Under the pieces are notes generated by a model. The model did no database searches. It saw only the letters and a program-made list of their open reading frames with translations, and was not told the origin of the DNA. This document shows positions 34,749-43,237 of a DNA stretch of 64,000 nucleotides, piece after piece. The position numbers and the translations under genes are program-made. Within the stretch, counting starts at the first letter, position 1; each line of letters opens with the position of its first letter. The DNA is from Lentzea aerocolonigenes. GTDB taxonomy: Bacteria; Actinomycetota; Actinomycetes; Mycobacteriales; Pseudonocardiaceae. Where the stretch lies: NCBI RefSeq assembly GCF_000974445.1, contig NZ_BBOJ01000011.1:1-64000 (forward strand). Reading direction: 5' to 3'.

Positions 34749-35195
34749 GTGCGCTACTCCGCCCTTGCGCTGGCTTTCCTGCTCGTCGGATGCGGTACCT
34801 CGACCACGTCCCTCCCCAAGATCGCTCCAGCCCCCGCCTCGTCGTCGTCCTCGCCGCTGCCGGACCTGCAACCCCGGCTCGACGCGATCGGGACGCTCCT
34901 CACGGACTGCATCACGCGCCTGCGCGGTGAGCCCGTCGACCCCGCGGACAACTGCGTCCACGTCCTGCCCGACGTGACAGGGGTGATGGACGAGGTCGAG
35001 AAGCAGTCGTCCAAGCTGCCGCCCTCCGCCCAGGCCGGCGTCGCCGAGGTGCGCAGGCAGCTCACCGCCATCGCGCCCTGCGAGCCGTGGTTCGCGGCGG
35101 GCGGGACCAGTGCCGACGCGGCGCTGAACGCCCGGTGCGACGAGGCCTGGAACGCGCTCTTCAAGGGCTACAACGCCGTGCGCAATGCTGCTTAG
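34749..35195 (+). CDS. Small secreted lipoprotein, unknown function
   Basis: 148 residues. The signal peptide ends in the lipobox LLVGC (Cys near 15), followed by a Ser/Pro-rich linker. The mature part has four Cys that could form two disulfides and is helical. GTG 34749 follows a TAGGGT -10-like hexamer (34735-34740) by 8 nt with no ribosome site, so it may be leaderless. It overlaps the next gene by 11 bp. I do not recognise the family. Confidence 0.7.
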   Translation: MRYSALALAFLLVGCGTSTTSLPKIAPAPASSSSSPLPDLQPRLDAIGTLLTDCITRLRGEPVDPADNCVHVLPDVTGVMDEVEKQSSKLPPSAQAGVAEVRRQLTAIAPCEPWFAAGGTSADAALNARCDEAWNALFKGYNAVRNAA

Positions 35196-36414
35196 CGACG
35201 CCAGACGGATCGGACGCGTCGCACTGCCGCTGTACCTGTCGATGGTGGCGGTGTCGGTCGGCGCGCTCGTCACGACGGCGGCGCTCGGCCGGCACGGAAC
35301 TGGTGCGCTGGCAGGCTTCACGGTGACGGCGGCTGTCTACTTCCCCGCTGTGGCAGCGGTTTCCGGTGCGGTGCGCGGCGTGATGCCGTTCATGCGGACC
35401 GGCGATCCGGCTCGCGTGGTGCGGGACGGCGCGTGGCTCGCGGTGGCCGTCGGGCTGCTGGGCGCGGTGGCCGTCGCCTGCGTTCCGGTGATCGCGCGGG
35501 TGAGCGGGGTCGAGCGGGAGATCGTCGGGCAGCTGGGGGCGCTCCCGCTGCTGATGGCCGTGAGCGTGCTGATCTCCGGGTTCGGCGCGATGGCCTCCTC
35601 CGGCCTGGTGGGGCTCGGGCACGGCGAGGTCGTGATGCTCGCGGGCCTCGCCGGTGCGGCCTGCACGGCGGTGCTCTCGCCGGTGCTGGTCGGCCGGCTC
35701 GGGCTCGACGGTGCCGGGATCGCCCTGTGCGTCGCGAACCTGGTCAGCGCGATCACGACGGTCCTCGGCCTGCGGCGGCGACTCACCGGCCGCCCCGGTT
35801 GGCGAGTCCACTGTGGACACGTGCTGGAGCTGGCGAAGGTCGGCATCCCGATGGCGGGCACCGTGCTCGTGAAGTTCGCGGTCCTCGGTGTGCTGGCCGT
35901 GGCCGCCGCCCGGATGACCGCGACGGCCGCCGCCGCGCACAACATCGCCACCGCGCTCGTCAACCTCACCTTCACCGCGGCGGTGGCGATCGGTCAGGCC
36001 GTCGTGCCGGAGGTGAGCGGCCGGACCGACCGCGCCGGCGTGCGGCGGGTGGTGACCGCCGGCCTCGTGATCACCACGGTGGCGCTGGCCGCGGTCTGCG
36101 TGCTCATCGTGTCCGGAGACGTCGTGCCGCTGTTCACCGGCGATCACGAGGTCGCGGGTCTGGTCACGGGCCTGCTGCCGGTGCTGGTGCCGGTGGTGCT
36201 CGCCGACGGCCTCCAGGCGGTGCTCGGGTTCGGCCTGGCCGGGCTGAAGCGCACCACGCCGAGCTTCCTGGTGTTCGCGTCCTGCTACGGCCTTCTGGCG
36301 GTTTTCGCCTTCGCCGCCCCGAACCTGACAGTACTGTGGGCCGCTCTTGCCCTCGCGAACTTGGCCGTGGCAGTCGGTCAGGGACTCGCGTTCCGGAGGG
36401 CGAGCAACCTTTGA
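35185..36414 (+). CDS. MATE-family efflux protein
   Basis: 409 residues with about twelve hydrophobic segments arranged in two related halves. The N-terminus MLLSDARRIGRVALPLYLSMVAVSVGALV is typical of MATE/polysaccharide-flippase-like transporters, as is MASSGLVGLGHG in mid-chain. It is shorter than the usual 440-460 residues. Substrates could be drugs or a natural product. It is coupled to the lipoprotein gene. Confidence 0.75.
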   Translation: MLLSDARRIGRVALPLYLSMVAVSVGALVTTAALGRHGTGALAGFTVTAAVYFPAVAAVSGAVRGVMPFMRTGDPARVVRDGAWLAVAVGLLGAVAVACVPVIARVSGVEREIVGQLGALPLLMAVSVLISGFGAMASSGLVGLGHGEVVMLAGLAGAACTAVLSPVLVGRLGLDGAGIALCVANLVSAITTVLGLRRRLTGRPGWRVHCGHVLELAKVGIPMAGTVLVKFAVLGVLAVAAARMTATAAAAHNIATALVNLTFTAAVAIGQAVVPEVSGRTDRAGVRRVVTAGLVITTVALAAVCVLIVSGDVVPLFTGDHEVAGLVTGLLPVLVPVVLADGLQAVLGFGLAGLKRTTPSFLVFASCYGLLAVFAFAAPNLTVLWAALALANLAVAVGQGLAFRRASNL

Positions 36415-36459
36415 GGCGGTCCGTGCCGTCTTCAGCACGGGATCGGACATTGGGGAAAC

Positions 36460-36762
36460 ATGCGAAGAGCTGTCGTGCTCGCGTTGCTGGTGGTCGCCGC
36501 GGCCTCCAGCGCCGGGCCTGAGGTCGCGTTCGCCGGCGCGGAGGTCGTGGCCGCGCGACCGTCCGCCGACGGGCCCGGGACGCAGACGGACGGGCGGCCG
36601 TGCCGGACGAAGCGGGGGCACAGCAGGAAGTGCGTCACCTGGAAATGCCGTTCCGCGTGGAAGAGGGCGTGCCGGCTGCCTCGGCGCGCTCACGACGGCA
36701 AAGTGCCGAAGGCGACCACCGTCGAGAAGGCGCGGATCTACTCGCGCCGGTTGCGTTCGTAG
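36460..36762 (+). CDS. Small secreted basic protein
   Basis: 100 residues. MRRAVVLALLVVAAASSAGPEVAFAGA looks like a Sec signal peptide with cleavage near AFA-GA. The mature part is rich in Lys and Arg with three Cys (CRTKRGHSRKC, WKC, RAC) and could be disulfide-bonded. No known family was recognised, and the gene could be strain-specific. Confidence 0.6.
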   Translation: MRRAVVLALLVVAAASSAGPEVAFAGAEVVAARPSADGPGTQTDGRPCRTKRGHSRKCVTWKCRSAWKRACRLPRRAHDGKVPKATTVEKARIYSRRLRS

Positions 36763-37116
36763 TCAGAGCGCGGCGAACCGGGCGGTGAGCTCGGCCGAGA
36801 TCTCGTAGTGGCGCACGAGGAACCCGCGTTCGTCCAGCTTCTTGCGCCGCAGCCAGCCGGTCACCTCGGCGTTGCACTTGCTCGCGTTGCACGACCCGCA
36901 CGCGGGCACGACGTTGCCGAGCGTGTACCGGCCGCCGCGTGAGATGGCCTGCACGCAGTCCTTCTGCAGCGAGCCGTCCGCACCGCAGTACGCGCAGCCG
37001 CCCCAGGACGTCTTCAACGCGTCCCACTGCGCGTCGGTGAGGTCGTGCAGGACGCGCGCCATCCGCTTCTTGCGCTTGCGCGCGGCGCGAACCTGTTTGC
37101 TACCTCCGGTCGGCAC
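36763..37116 (-). CDS. HNH endonuclease-like protein
   Basis: 117 residues, strongly basic N-terminus. The zinc-finger frame is intact (Cys41-x2-Cys44, Cys73-x2-Cys76), with GGRYTLGNVVPACGSCNASK as the N and second H/K part. The usual first catalytic His (D-H-V) is Cys54 in KDCVQAISRGG; I recall that this may be common in an actinobacterial subgroup. The start overlaps the LysR stop by 17 bp. It may be a DNA-binding or nicking protein of unknown role. Confidence 0.7.
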   Translation of the reverse strand: MPTGGSKQVRAARKRKKRMARVLHDLTDAQWDALKTSWGGCAYCGADGSLQKDCVQAISRGGRYTLGNVVPACGSCNASKCNAEVTGWLRRKKLDERGFLVRHYEISAELTARFAAL

Positions 37117-38029
37117 GGTTCGTGAGACTACGCGTCGCGATGGTCAACAGGTCGGAGGCGGGGCCTCGGGGTGTCCTGCCCGACGGCCACACCGCGCGCA
37201 ACGCCCGGCGCAGGTCCAGATCGCCGACCTCGACCCGGACGAGGGTGCGGGTCGCGATGTCGGTGGCCACCGTGTGGAGGCTGAGCACGGCGGGCCCGAT
37301 GCCCCCGATCGCGGCGGCCTTGATCGCCGTCGTCGACGACATCTCCAGCAACGGCCCGGCGGACTCGGCGACACCCGCCACCTCCAGTGCGTGCTCCCAG
37401 GCCTGACGCGTGCCCGAACCCGGCTCCCTGCTGACCAGCGGAGTGGCGGCGGCCCTGGACGCCGTCACCCGGCGGCGCCTGGCCCAGGGGTGGCCGGGCG
37501 CGACGACCAGCACGAGCTCGTCCTCAGCGACGACGCGGCTGGCCAGGCCGGACGGCACGTCGGTGCTCTCGATGAACCCCAGGTCGGCCTTCTGCGCCAG
37601 CACCTGCTCGGCGACGTGCACGGAGTTGCCCGCGGTCAGCACGGTGGCGGTGTCCGGGCTGACGGTCCGCAACGCGATCAGCCACGCCGGCAGCAGGTAC
37701 TCGGCCACGGTGAGGCTCGCGGCGATCCTGAGCTGGCTCTGCCGGTCCGCGCGCAGGCTCGTGAGACCGGCGTCGAGATCCGCGGCCCGCGCGAGGACCG
37801 GCGCCGCCCACCCCGCCACCAGCTGACCGGCGGTGGTGAGGCGGGCGCCGCGCGGGGTGCGGTCGAGCAGCGCCACGCCGACGCGGACTTCGAGGGTCCT
37901 GAGGCGTTCGCTGGCGCTGGGCTGGGACATGCCGTGCGCCCGGGCGGCCCGGCCGATGCTGCCGAGCTCGGCCACGCTCAGCAGCAGGTCGAAGCTCGCG
38001 AGGTCGGTGACCCTGGACGGCAGAGGCAT
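37100..38029 (-). CDS. LysR-family transcriptional regulator
   Basis: 309 residues. The N-terminal winged helix-turn-helix spans LLLSVAELGSIGRAARAHGMSQPSASERLRTLE; the rest is a LysR_substrate domain. It is divergent from a TDT-family exporter, and a palindromic T-N11-A site overlaps its own start codon, as expected for autoregulation plus activation of the neighbour. The effector is unknown; sulfite or an organic acid is conceivable. Confidence 0.85.
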   Translation of the reverse strand: MPLPSRVTDLASFDLLLSVAELGSIGRAARAHGMSQPSASERLRTLEVRVGVALLDRTPRGARLTTAGQLVAGWAAPVLARAADLDAGLTSLRADRQSQLRIAASLTVAEYLLPAWLIALRTVSPDTATVLTAGNSVHVAEQVLAQKADLGFIESTDVPSGLASRVVAEDELVLVVAPGHPWARRRRVTASRAAATPLVSREPGSGTRQAWEHALEVAGVAESAGPLLEMSSTTAIKAAAIGGIGPAVLSLHTVATDIATRTLVRVEVGDLDLRRALRAVWPSGRTPRGPASDLLTIATRSLTNRADRR

Positions 38030-38042
38030 AGGGACAGCCTAT
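38028..38042. promoter_or_regulatory. Palindromic LysR-type box
   Basis: ATAGG-GACAG-CCTAT is a perfect 5-5-5 inverted repeat containing T-N11-A. It covers the LysR start codon and lies 58 bp before the exporter start, the usual geometry for a divergent LysR target. Confidence 0.5.
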
Positions 38043-38099
38043 GTGTTCATCGGGGATTGGTGCCTACCGAGGCAGGTGCGGCCCGAGGATCGTTGTGTC

Positions 38100-39137
38100 G
38101 TGACCGCTCTCGCACCTCAACCACACCGTGCCCCCGAGGTGCGACGAGCGGCGCCCTTCGGCCCGAACGTGTTCGCCTCCGTGATGGGCACCGGGATCGT
38201 CGCCACCGCCGGTGCCTCGATGCCCGGCCTGCGCACGGCGGCCGGCTTCGTGTGGGCGCTGGACGCCGCGCTGCTCGTGTTCCTCGTGGTCGCGGCACTG
38301 CGGCGCTGGACGTGGGCGACGGTCCGGGAACAGCTCGCGGATCCCGTGATGGCCCAGTTCTGGGGCGCGCCACCGATGGCGTTGATGACCGTCGGCACCG
38401 GTGCGGTGCTGCTAGGCTCCGACTGGATCGGGATGCCCGCCGCACTCGCCCTCGACTGGACACTGTGGACACTCGGCACGCTGCTGGGCCTGGCCACCTC
38501 CGTGCTGGTGCCGTTGCGGATGATCGGCAGCGGCGAACGCGCGTTCGGCGGCTGGCTGATGCCCGTCGTGCCCCCGATGGTCTCGGCCGCGTCCGGTGCC
38601 GTGCTCGCCGGGCACCTGCCGGAGGGTTCGTTCCGGCAGACGGTGGTGCTCGGCTGCTACGCGCTGTTCGGCATCAGCCTCTTCGCGACGGTGGTGATCG
38701 TGCCGCAGATCTGGCAGCGCCTCGTCCAGCACGGCCTGGGCGCGGCGTCCACCGTGCCGACGCTGTGGATCGTGCTCGGGCCGCTGGGACAGTCGATCAC
38801 CGCGGCGAACCTGCTCTCCGGCGTTCCCGTGCTGCCGGGCGAGACCGCGTTCGGCGTGCTGTACGGCACGGTCACGTGGGGATTCGCCTTGCTGTGGATG
38901 GTGATCGCGGCGACGGTCACCGTGCGCACGGCCCGGCGCGGACTGCCGTTCGCGTTGACGTGGTGGAGCTTCGTGTTCCCGCTCGGCACCCTGGTGACCG
39001 GGTCGAGCGCGCTCGCGGCACGCGTGCCGTCGGCGATGTTCAGCGGTGTGGCCGTGGTGCTCTACGGCGGGTTGGTGGCCGCGTGGGTCATCGTGGCCGT
39101 GCGGACGCTTGGTACTTCGCGTACCAGCTTTCGGTGA
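38100..39137 (+). CDS. TDT-family exporter (TehA/Ssu1-like)
   Basis: 345 residues; GTG 38100 is preceded by GAGG. About ten hydrophobic segments, with FGPNVFASVMGTGIVATAG at the first helix and PMVSAASGAVLAGHL mid-chain, as in the voltage-dependent anion channel/TDT family (tellurite resistance TehA, sulfite efflux Ssu1, malate permease). The linked LysR gene suggests inducible export of an anion, sulfite being the commonest case in actinomycetes. Confidence 0.8.
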   Translation: MTALAPQPHRAPEVRRAAPFGPNVFASVMGTGIVATAGASMPGLRTAAGFVWALDAALLVFLVVAALRRWTWATVREQLADPVMAQFWGAPPMALMTVGTGAVLLGSDWIGMPAALALDWTLWTLGTLLGLATSVLVPLRMIGSGERAFGGWLMPVVPPMVSAASGAVLAGHLPEGSFRQTVVLGCYALFGISLFATVVIVPQIWQRLVQHGLGAASTVPTLWIVLGPLGQSITAANLLSGVPVLPGETAFGVLYGTVTWGFALLWMVIAATVTVRTARRGLPFALTWWSFVFPLGTLVTGSSALAARVPSAMFSGVAVVLYGGLVAAWVIVAVRTLGTSRTSFR

Positions 39138-39159
39138 ACCCTGGTGGTGTACTGGTCCG

Positions 39160-39375
39160 GTGGACCAGGTGGTGAGTGATGCGGTGGCGGCCCTCGAGCG
39201 CCGCGACTGGGGCGTGCTCAAGCTGCTGTTGCACCCGTACCTCCACTGGTCGGAGGGCGGGGTGACGATCCGCGGCCGCACGAAGGTGCTGGCGCATCTC
39301 GAGAACGCCGCTCCGCAGGGCCCGCCGGACTCCTACGAGCTGCGCGACGGCCAGATCTACCGCTGGACGGTCTGA
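39160..39375 (+). CDS. Small NTF2/SnoaL-like protein
   Basis: 71 residues, GTG start without a strong ribosome site. VAALERRDWGVLKLLLHPYLHWSEGG followed by RGRTKVLAHLENA fits the first helix and strand of NTF2-like domains, which are normally over 100 residues, so this is a truncated or minimal form. Function unknown. Confidence 0.55.
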   Translation: MDQVVSDAVAALERRDWGVLKLLLHPYLHWSEGGVTIRGRTKVLAHLENAAPQGPPDSYELRDGQIYRWTV

Positions 39376-39454
39376 CCGCCTTTGGAAGGGTTTCCCCGCC
39401 CGCCGATCTCGCTAAGTTCGAGCACGGCACAACTCGTGAGGGGGAATCTCGACC

Positions 39455-40822
39455 ATGAAACAACGACGACTGAGTCTTGCGCTGGCGGGGGCGGCCAGCG
39501 CGGCCTTCCTCGTCGGCACGTCGGTGGCCGCGCCACCGCCGCCGGCGCCCGTGCAGAACGGCCCCACCTACGTCTACCGCGTTCCCGCCCCGCTCGGGCA
39601 GAAGTCGTCCGACCTGCTCGCGCGCGGGTTCGACGTGCTGGAGCAGCGTGACGGCGACGACCTGTTCGTGCTCGGCTCGCAGCAGGTGCACACCCAGCTC
39701 GCCGAGGCCGGGTTCACCGGCACCGTCGAGTCGGTGATGGCACCGCCGGCGTCCGGGCTGAAGATCCAGGGCTCCGGCGTCAGGGAGACCTACTACGGCG
39801 GCTACCGCACGATCAAGGCGCATTACGCGCACCTCGACCAGGTCGCCGCCCGGTACCCGCGGCTCGCGACGGTCGTCGACTACGGCGACTCCTGGCGCAA
39901 GACCCAGGGCGCCGGCGGCTACGACCTCAAGGCCGTCTGCATCACCAGGAGGGCGCCCGGCGACTGCAGGCAGACCCCGGACGTCCGCAAGCCGCGCCTG
40001 TTCGTGTCGGCCCAGATCCACGCCCGCGAGATCACGACCGGCGACATGGCGTGGCGCTGGATCGACCACCTGACCCAGGGCTACGGCAAGGACGCCGAGG
40101 TCACCTCGCTGCTCGACACGACAGAGGTGTGGGTCGTGCCGATCGCGAACCCCGACGGCGTGCAGATCGTGCAGTCGGGCGGCGACTCGCCGAAGCTGCA
40201 GCGCAAGAACGCGAACTACACCAACGGTCCCAGGGTGTGCCCGACCACCCAGGACCCGAACGCCCAGATCGGCATCGACGTCAACCGGAACTTCACCGTC
40301 GAGTGGGGCGACAACGGCACGTCGTCCGACCCGTGCAGCCAGGTCTACCGCGGCCCGAAGGCGGACTCCGAGGTGGAGACCAGGGCGATGGAGAAGCTGT
40401 TCCGGTCGCTGTTCCGGGACACCCGCGGTCCCGGCGTGAACGACCCGGCGGACCCCAGGACCCGCGGCATGGTCATCACCATGCACTCCGCGCTGAACGT
40501 CGTGCTGCTGCCGTGGGGCTACACCACCACGCCGTCGCCGAACGACGGCCCGTTGCGGGCGATGGCCAAGGACATGGCCCAGCTCGCGGGCGGCTGGGAG
40601 TACGGCCAGCCCGGTGAGCTGCTCTACACCGCGGGCGGCTCGATCGACGACTGGATCTACGGCGAGCTCGGCGTGCCGCACTACACGTGGGAGATCGGCA
40701 ACTGGGAGGGCGACTGCGCCGGCTTCCTGCCCGCCTACTCGTGCCAGGACGGGCACTGGGCGAAGGTCAAGCCGATGCTGACGTACTCCGCGCGCAAGGC
40801 CGCGAACCCGTACGGGGGCTGA
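39455..40822 (+). CDS. Secreted zinc carboxypeptidase, M14 family
   Basis: 455 residues, RBS GAGGGGGA. A signal peptide (residues 1-26, ending SVAAPPPP) is followed by a prodomain-like segment to about 110 and the M14 catalytic domain. Zinc ligands are His189 and Glu192 (QIHARE) and His344 (ITMHS); GIDVNRNF carries the substrate-binding Asn-Arg; the catalytic Glu should be in YTWEIG. It would remove C-terminal residues from extracellular peptides. A perfect terminator follows. Confidence 0.9.
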   Translation: MKQRRLSLALAGAASAAFLVGTSVAAPPPPAPVQNGPTYVYRVPAPLGQKSSDLLARGFDVLEQRDGDDLFVLGSQQVHTQLAEAGFTGTVESVMAPPASGLKIQGSGVRETYYGGYRTIKAHYAHLDQVAARYPRLATVVDYGDSWRKTQGAGGYDLKAVCITRRAPGDCRQTPDVRKPRLFVSAQIHAREITTGDMAWRWIDHLTQGYGKDAEVTSLLDTTEVWVVPIANPDGVQIVQSGGDSPKLQRKNANYTNGPRVCPTTQDPNAQIGIDVNRNFTVEWGDNGTSSDPCSQVYRGPKADSEVETRAMEKLFRSLFRDTRGPGVNDPADPRTRGMVITMHSALNVVLLPWGYTTTPSPNDGPLRAMAKDMAQLAGGWEYGQPGELLYTAGGSIDDWIYGELGVPHYTWEIGNWEGDCAGFLPAYSCQDGHWAKVKPMLTYSARKAANPYGG

Positions 40823-40831
40823 CCGCGCGCA

Positions 40832-40868
40832 CCCGTGACCGCGGTGTTCTCCGTGCCGCGGTCACGGG
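40832..40868 (+). terminator. Perfect 13-bp hairpin after the carboxypeptidase
   Basis: CCCGTGACCGCGG (40832-40844) pairs with 40856-40868 around an 11-nt loop. No U-tract follows, as is common in high-GC actinomycetes. Confidence 0.7.
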
Positions 40869-40900
40869 CCCGACCTCGCGGTTCGACCCCTCCTGACCGA

Positions 40901-40925
40901 GTTTGGCGACACCCCGGCGGGGTAT
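40901..40925 (+). promoter_or_regulatory. Consensus SigB/SigF-like promoter
   Basis: GTTT (40901-40904), 15 nt, GGGTAT (40920-40925), an exact match to the stress-sigma consensus. It is followed by a leader of about 40 nt with GGAGG (40959-40963) before ATG 40974. Confidence 0.65.
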
Positions 40926-40973
40926 TCGTGCGGTGCACGAGGAGGGTGCTCAGCCGACGGAGGCACGACAGGC

Positions 40974-41396
40974 ATGGACCGCGAACTGCCCAGCGATCTG
41001 GACATCGACTTCGACCTCGACTTCGACGACTCGGTGGCTCGCCAGGCACACAGGTACGTCCGCGAGGTCGTCACGGGACTCGGGCTGCGGGGTGACAGCT
41101 CCTTCGTCGAGACGGACCCGCGGGCCGGCGCGTACGTGGCGCTGGACGGGCATCTGCTCGACTTCCCCGACCACTACGTGGCGCTGCTGTGGGACGAGCT
41201 GGCCGGGTGGTCGGCGGCGGTCGAGGACCGTCGCGGAGAGCTCGTGGAGGTGGCGCGGATGGGCGCCGGGCCGCGGCCCTCACCCGTCGCGGTGGTCCGG
41301 TGGGTGCAGGGCCTGTTGCGCGGGGAACGTGCGCACGAGCAGCCGAACCGGGACTTCGCGGCGTTCGTGCCGGCACCGCGCGACGTTCTCTCCTGA
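40974..41396 (+). CDS. Hypothetical protein, possibly DUF6292-like
   Basis: 140 residues, acidic N-terminus (DLDIDFDLDFDDS), no signal peptide or membrane segment. A conserved-looking core runs from RYVREVVTGLGL to HYVALLWDELAGWSAAVED, then GPRPSPVAVVRWVQGLL. The pattern resembles a small Pseudonocardiaceae-rich family that I recall as DUF6292; this is uncertain. The clear stress-type promoter is the best functional clue. Confidence 0.65.
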   Translation: MDRELPSDLDIDFDLDFDDSVARQAHRYVREVVTGLGLRGDSSFVETDPRAGAYVALDGHLLDFPDHYVALLWDELAGWSAAVEDRRGELVEVARMGAGPRPSPVAVVRWVQGLLRGERAHEQPNRDFAAFVPAPRDVLS

Positions 41397-41505
41397 GCCA
41401 ACCATTCCGGTGCCGCCGTCCGCGGCGAGCGAGAGCGTCTTGTAGCCGACGTCGTCGAGAGGCGCCGCATCGTCAGCAGCTGCTCGGTCCAGCCGAAGAC
41501 AGTGG

Positions 41506-42273
41506 TCATCCGGTGGGTCGCAGGTCGTACCGCCGCGCGGCCCAAGACGCCAGGCGGGGGCGCAGGGCCAGGTAGACGTCGGGGTCGATGCCCATGCCGG
41601 TGTGCGTGCTGTGCACCTCGACGCACTCCGCCGACGGGTCGAGGCACAGCTCCCACGGCACGATGCCGTCCGACCTGGAGTACATCGACACCGCCGGGAG
41701 GTCAGCGGGCAGCGGGGACGTGACGGCCCTGACGTTGTCGTCGAAGCAGGTGCCGTCGAGGCAGTCGGCGTTCATGAGACCGGGCACGCCGAGCGAGGAC
41801 AGTCGCGCCAGGGCCTTGGCCGCGAGCATCACGTGCGGGTGAGCGCCCGCCGGGTCGAGGACGGGGCTGCCCAGCATCACCAGTCCTGCCACCAGGTCCG
41901 GACGGCGGACAGCGGCCAGGCGGGCGAGACCGCCGCCGCGGCTCTGGCCCAGCAGCACGACCGGTCCGCCGGTGGCCTCCGCGTGCTCCTCCACCCGCCG
42001 TTCGATCCGGTCGACGAGCTCCGACGTGCACCCCACGTTGAACCCGACGCCCGCACCGGCCGGCACGTACCCCCTGTCGCGCAACCAGGTCGTGGCGAAC
42101 GTGAGGCTGAAGTCGCTCGCGCCGAAGCCCGGCACCAGCACCACGCCGAGGCCCGCGCCCTCGTGCGGGTCCGCGTCGCGCCACACCCGGTGACGCAGCA
42201 GGCGGGGAATGGTGCACGCCGCGACGGCGACGTGCTCACGCGCGAGCGCTCGCAGCTGTCCGGCAGGGATCAT
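41506..42273 (-). CDS. Alpha/beta-hydrolase, lipase/esterase-like
   Basis: 255 residues. LGVVLVPGFGASDFS holds the oxyanion strand, GQSRGGG the nucleophile elbow (Ser), YSRSDGIVPWE the acid region and HSTHTGMG the likely catalytic His. No signal peptide is clear. It resembles class-2-type triacylglycerol lipases. It stands alone between convergent and divergent neighbours. Confidence 0.8.
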   Translation of the reverse strand: MIPAGQLRALAREHVAVAACTIPRLLRHRVWRDADPHEGAGLGVVLVPGFGASDFSLTFATTWLRDRGYVPAGAGVGFNVGCTSELVDRIERRVEEHAEATGGPVVLLGQSRGGGLARLAAVRRPDLVAGLVMLGSPVLDPAGAHPHVMLAAKALARLSSLGVPGLMNADCLDGTCFDDNVRAVTSPLPADLPAVSMYSRSDGIVPWELCLDPSAECVEVHSTHTGMGIDPDVYLALRPRLASWAARRYDLRPTG

Positions 42274-42356
42274 CGTCGGTCTCCGCTCAGTTCGTCAGGT
42301 GCCGAGGAATAGCCCGGAAAGGCGAGAGCAAACAGCAAGCACCGTCACGTTTGCGA

Positions 42357-42381
42357 GTTTCGAGCAACCCGCAGCGGGTAG
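42357..42381 (+). promoter_or_regulatory. Upstream copy of a tandem stress-type promoter pair
   Basis: GTTT (42357-42360), 15 nt, GGGTAG (42376-42381). It lies 39 bp upstream of a second copy with identical spacing. Confidence 0.5.
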
Positions 42382-42395
42382 CGGGCAAACGCCCT

Positions 42396-42420
42396 GTTTG
42401 CGGCGTTCGGCGCCGGGTAG
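42396..42420 (+). promoter_or_regulatory. Downstream copy of a tandem stress-type promoter pair
   Basis: GTTT (42396-42399), 15 nt, GGGTAG (42415-42420); the start codon GTG 42461 follows after a 40-nt leader with GGAG. Confidence 0.6.
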
Positions 42421-42460
42421 CTCGTTGGCCAGGACACGACTACGAGCTGAGGAGTCAGCC

Positions 42461-43237
42461 GTGACCGAAAACCAGATGGGTGGAGTGCGCACGGCGGCCC
42501 GGGACGAGGGCTCCGAGGTCGCGCAGCACGCCAAGCAAGCCGCGAGCCAGGTCGGCAACACCGTCGCGGACCAGGCGGCGCAGGTGCGGCGGGAGACCGC
42601 GCACCAGGCCCGCAACGTCGTCAGCGACGTGCGGGAACGCGTTGCGGCGGAAGCGGAGGACCAGGCGACCCGGGTGTCGAAGCAGCTCGGCCGCATCGCC
42701 GACGAGCTGGGCGAGATGGCGGGTACCGCGTCGCCGGGTTCGATGACGGCGGGTGCGATCCGCAGCGCCGCCGACACGAGCAGGCAGGCCGCCCGGTTCC
42801 TCGACGAACGGGGCGCGCAGGGCCTGCTCGACTCGGCGCGGGACTACGCGCGGCGCAAGCCGGGCACGTTCCTGCTGGGCGCCGCCGTGGCGGGGTTCCT
42901 GGTCGGCCGCGTGGCCAAGAGCGCGACCGGTGGCCAGAGCCAGGGGCAGCGGCAGGGCGGAGTGGTGCCGGTGGCGTCCGAACGCGCCGGCGTGGCACCG
43001 GAGTACGGGACGTCGGCGACACCCGCGTACGGCACGTCGACGACGGAGTACAGCGAGACCGCGTCACCGGGCTACGGCCAGACCACGACGTCGGGGTACG
43101 GCCAGACCTCGGATCCTGAGTACGGCCGGACCACGCCGGGGTACGGCCAGCCGCAGACGCCGCCGCAGAGCGCACCGCTGACGCCGAGCACGACGCCTCC
43201 CAACCCCTCGGCGGGGGTGCCGCATGTCGAGCCCTGA
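42461..43237 (+). CDS. YtxH-like envelope stress protein with Tyr/Gly-rich tail
   Basis: 258 residues. Residues 1-100 are amphipathic helices rich in Ala, Glu, Gln and Arg (coiled-coil or LEA-like); one glycine-zipper membrane helix follows (TFLLGAAVAGFLVGRVA, about 135-152); the C-terminal 90 residues are repeats of the type GYGQT or EYGT, likely disordered. It is the first of three overlapping genes with holin-X and DUF3618 partners, a conserved actinobacterial envelope set. Function unknown; a membrane-stabilising role is inferred. Confidence 0.8.
   Translation: MTENQMGGVRTAARDEGSEVAQHAKQAASQVGNTVADQAAQVRRETAHQARNVVSDVRERVAAEAEDQATRVSKQLGRIADELGEMAGTASPGSMTAGAIRSAADTSRQAARFLDERGAQGLLDSARDYARRKPGTFLLGAAVAGFLVGRVAKSATGGQSQGQRQGGVVPVASERAGVAPEYGTSATPAYGTSTTEYSETASPGYGQTTTSGYGQTSDPEYGRTTPGYGQPQTPPQSAPLTPSTTPPNPSAGVPHVEP

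Noticed and set aside
39130..39160. CTTTC...GGTGTAC before the NTF2-like gene as a stress promoter
   Set aside because: Both elements deviate from GTTT and GGGTAT and the spacing is poor.
41397..41505. Minus-strand open frame reading DDVGYKTLSLAADGGTG
   Set aside because: It has no start or ribosome site and runs into antisense of the 40974 gene; no recognisable domain.
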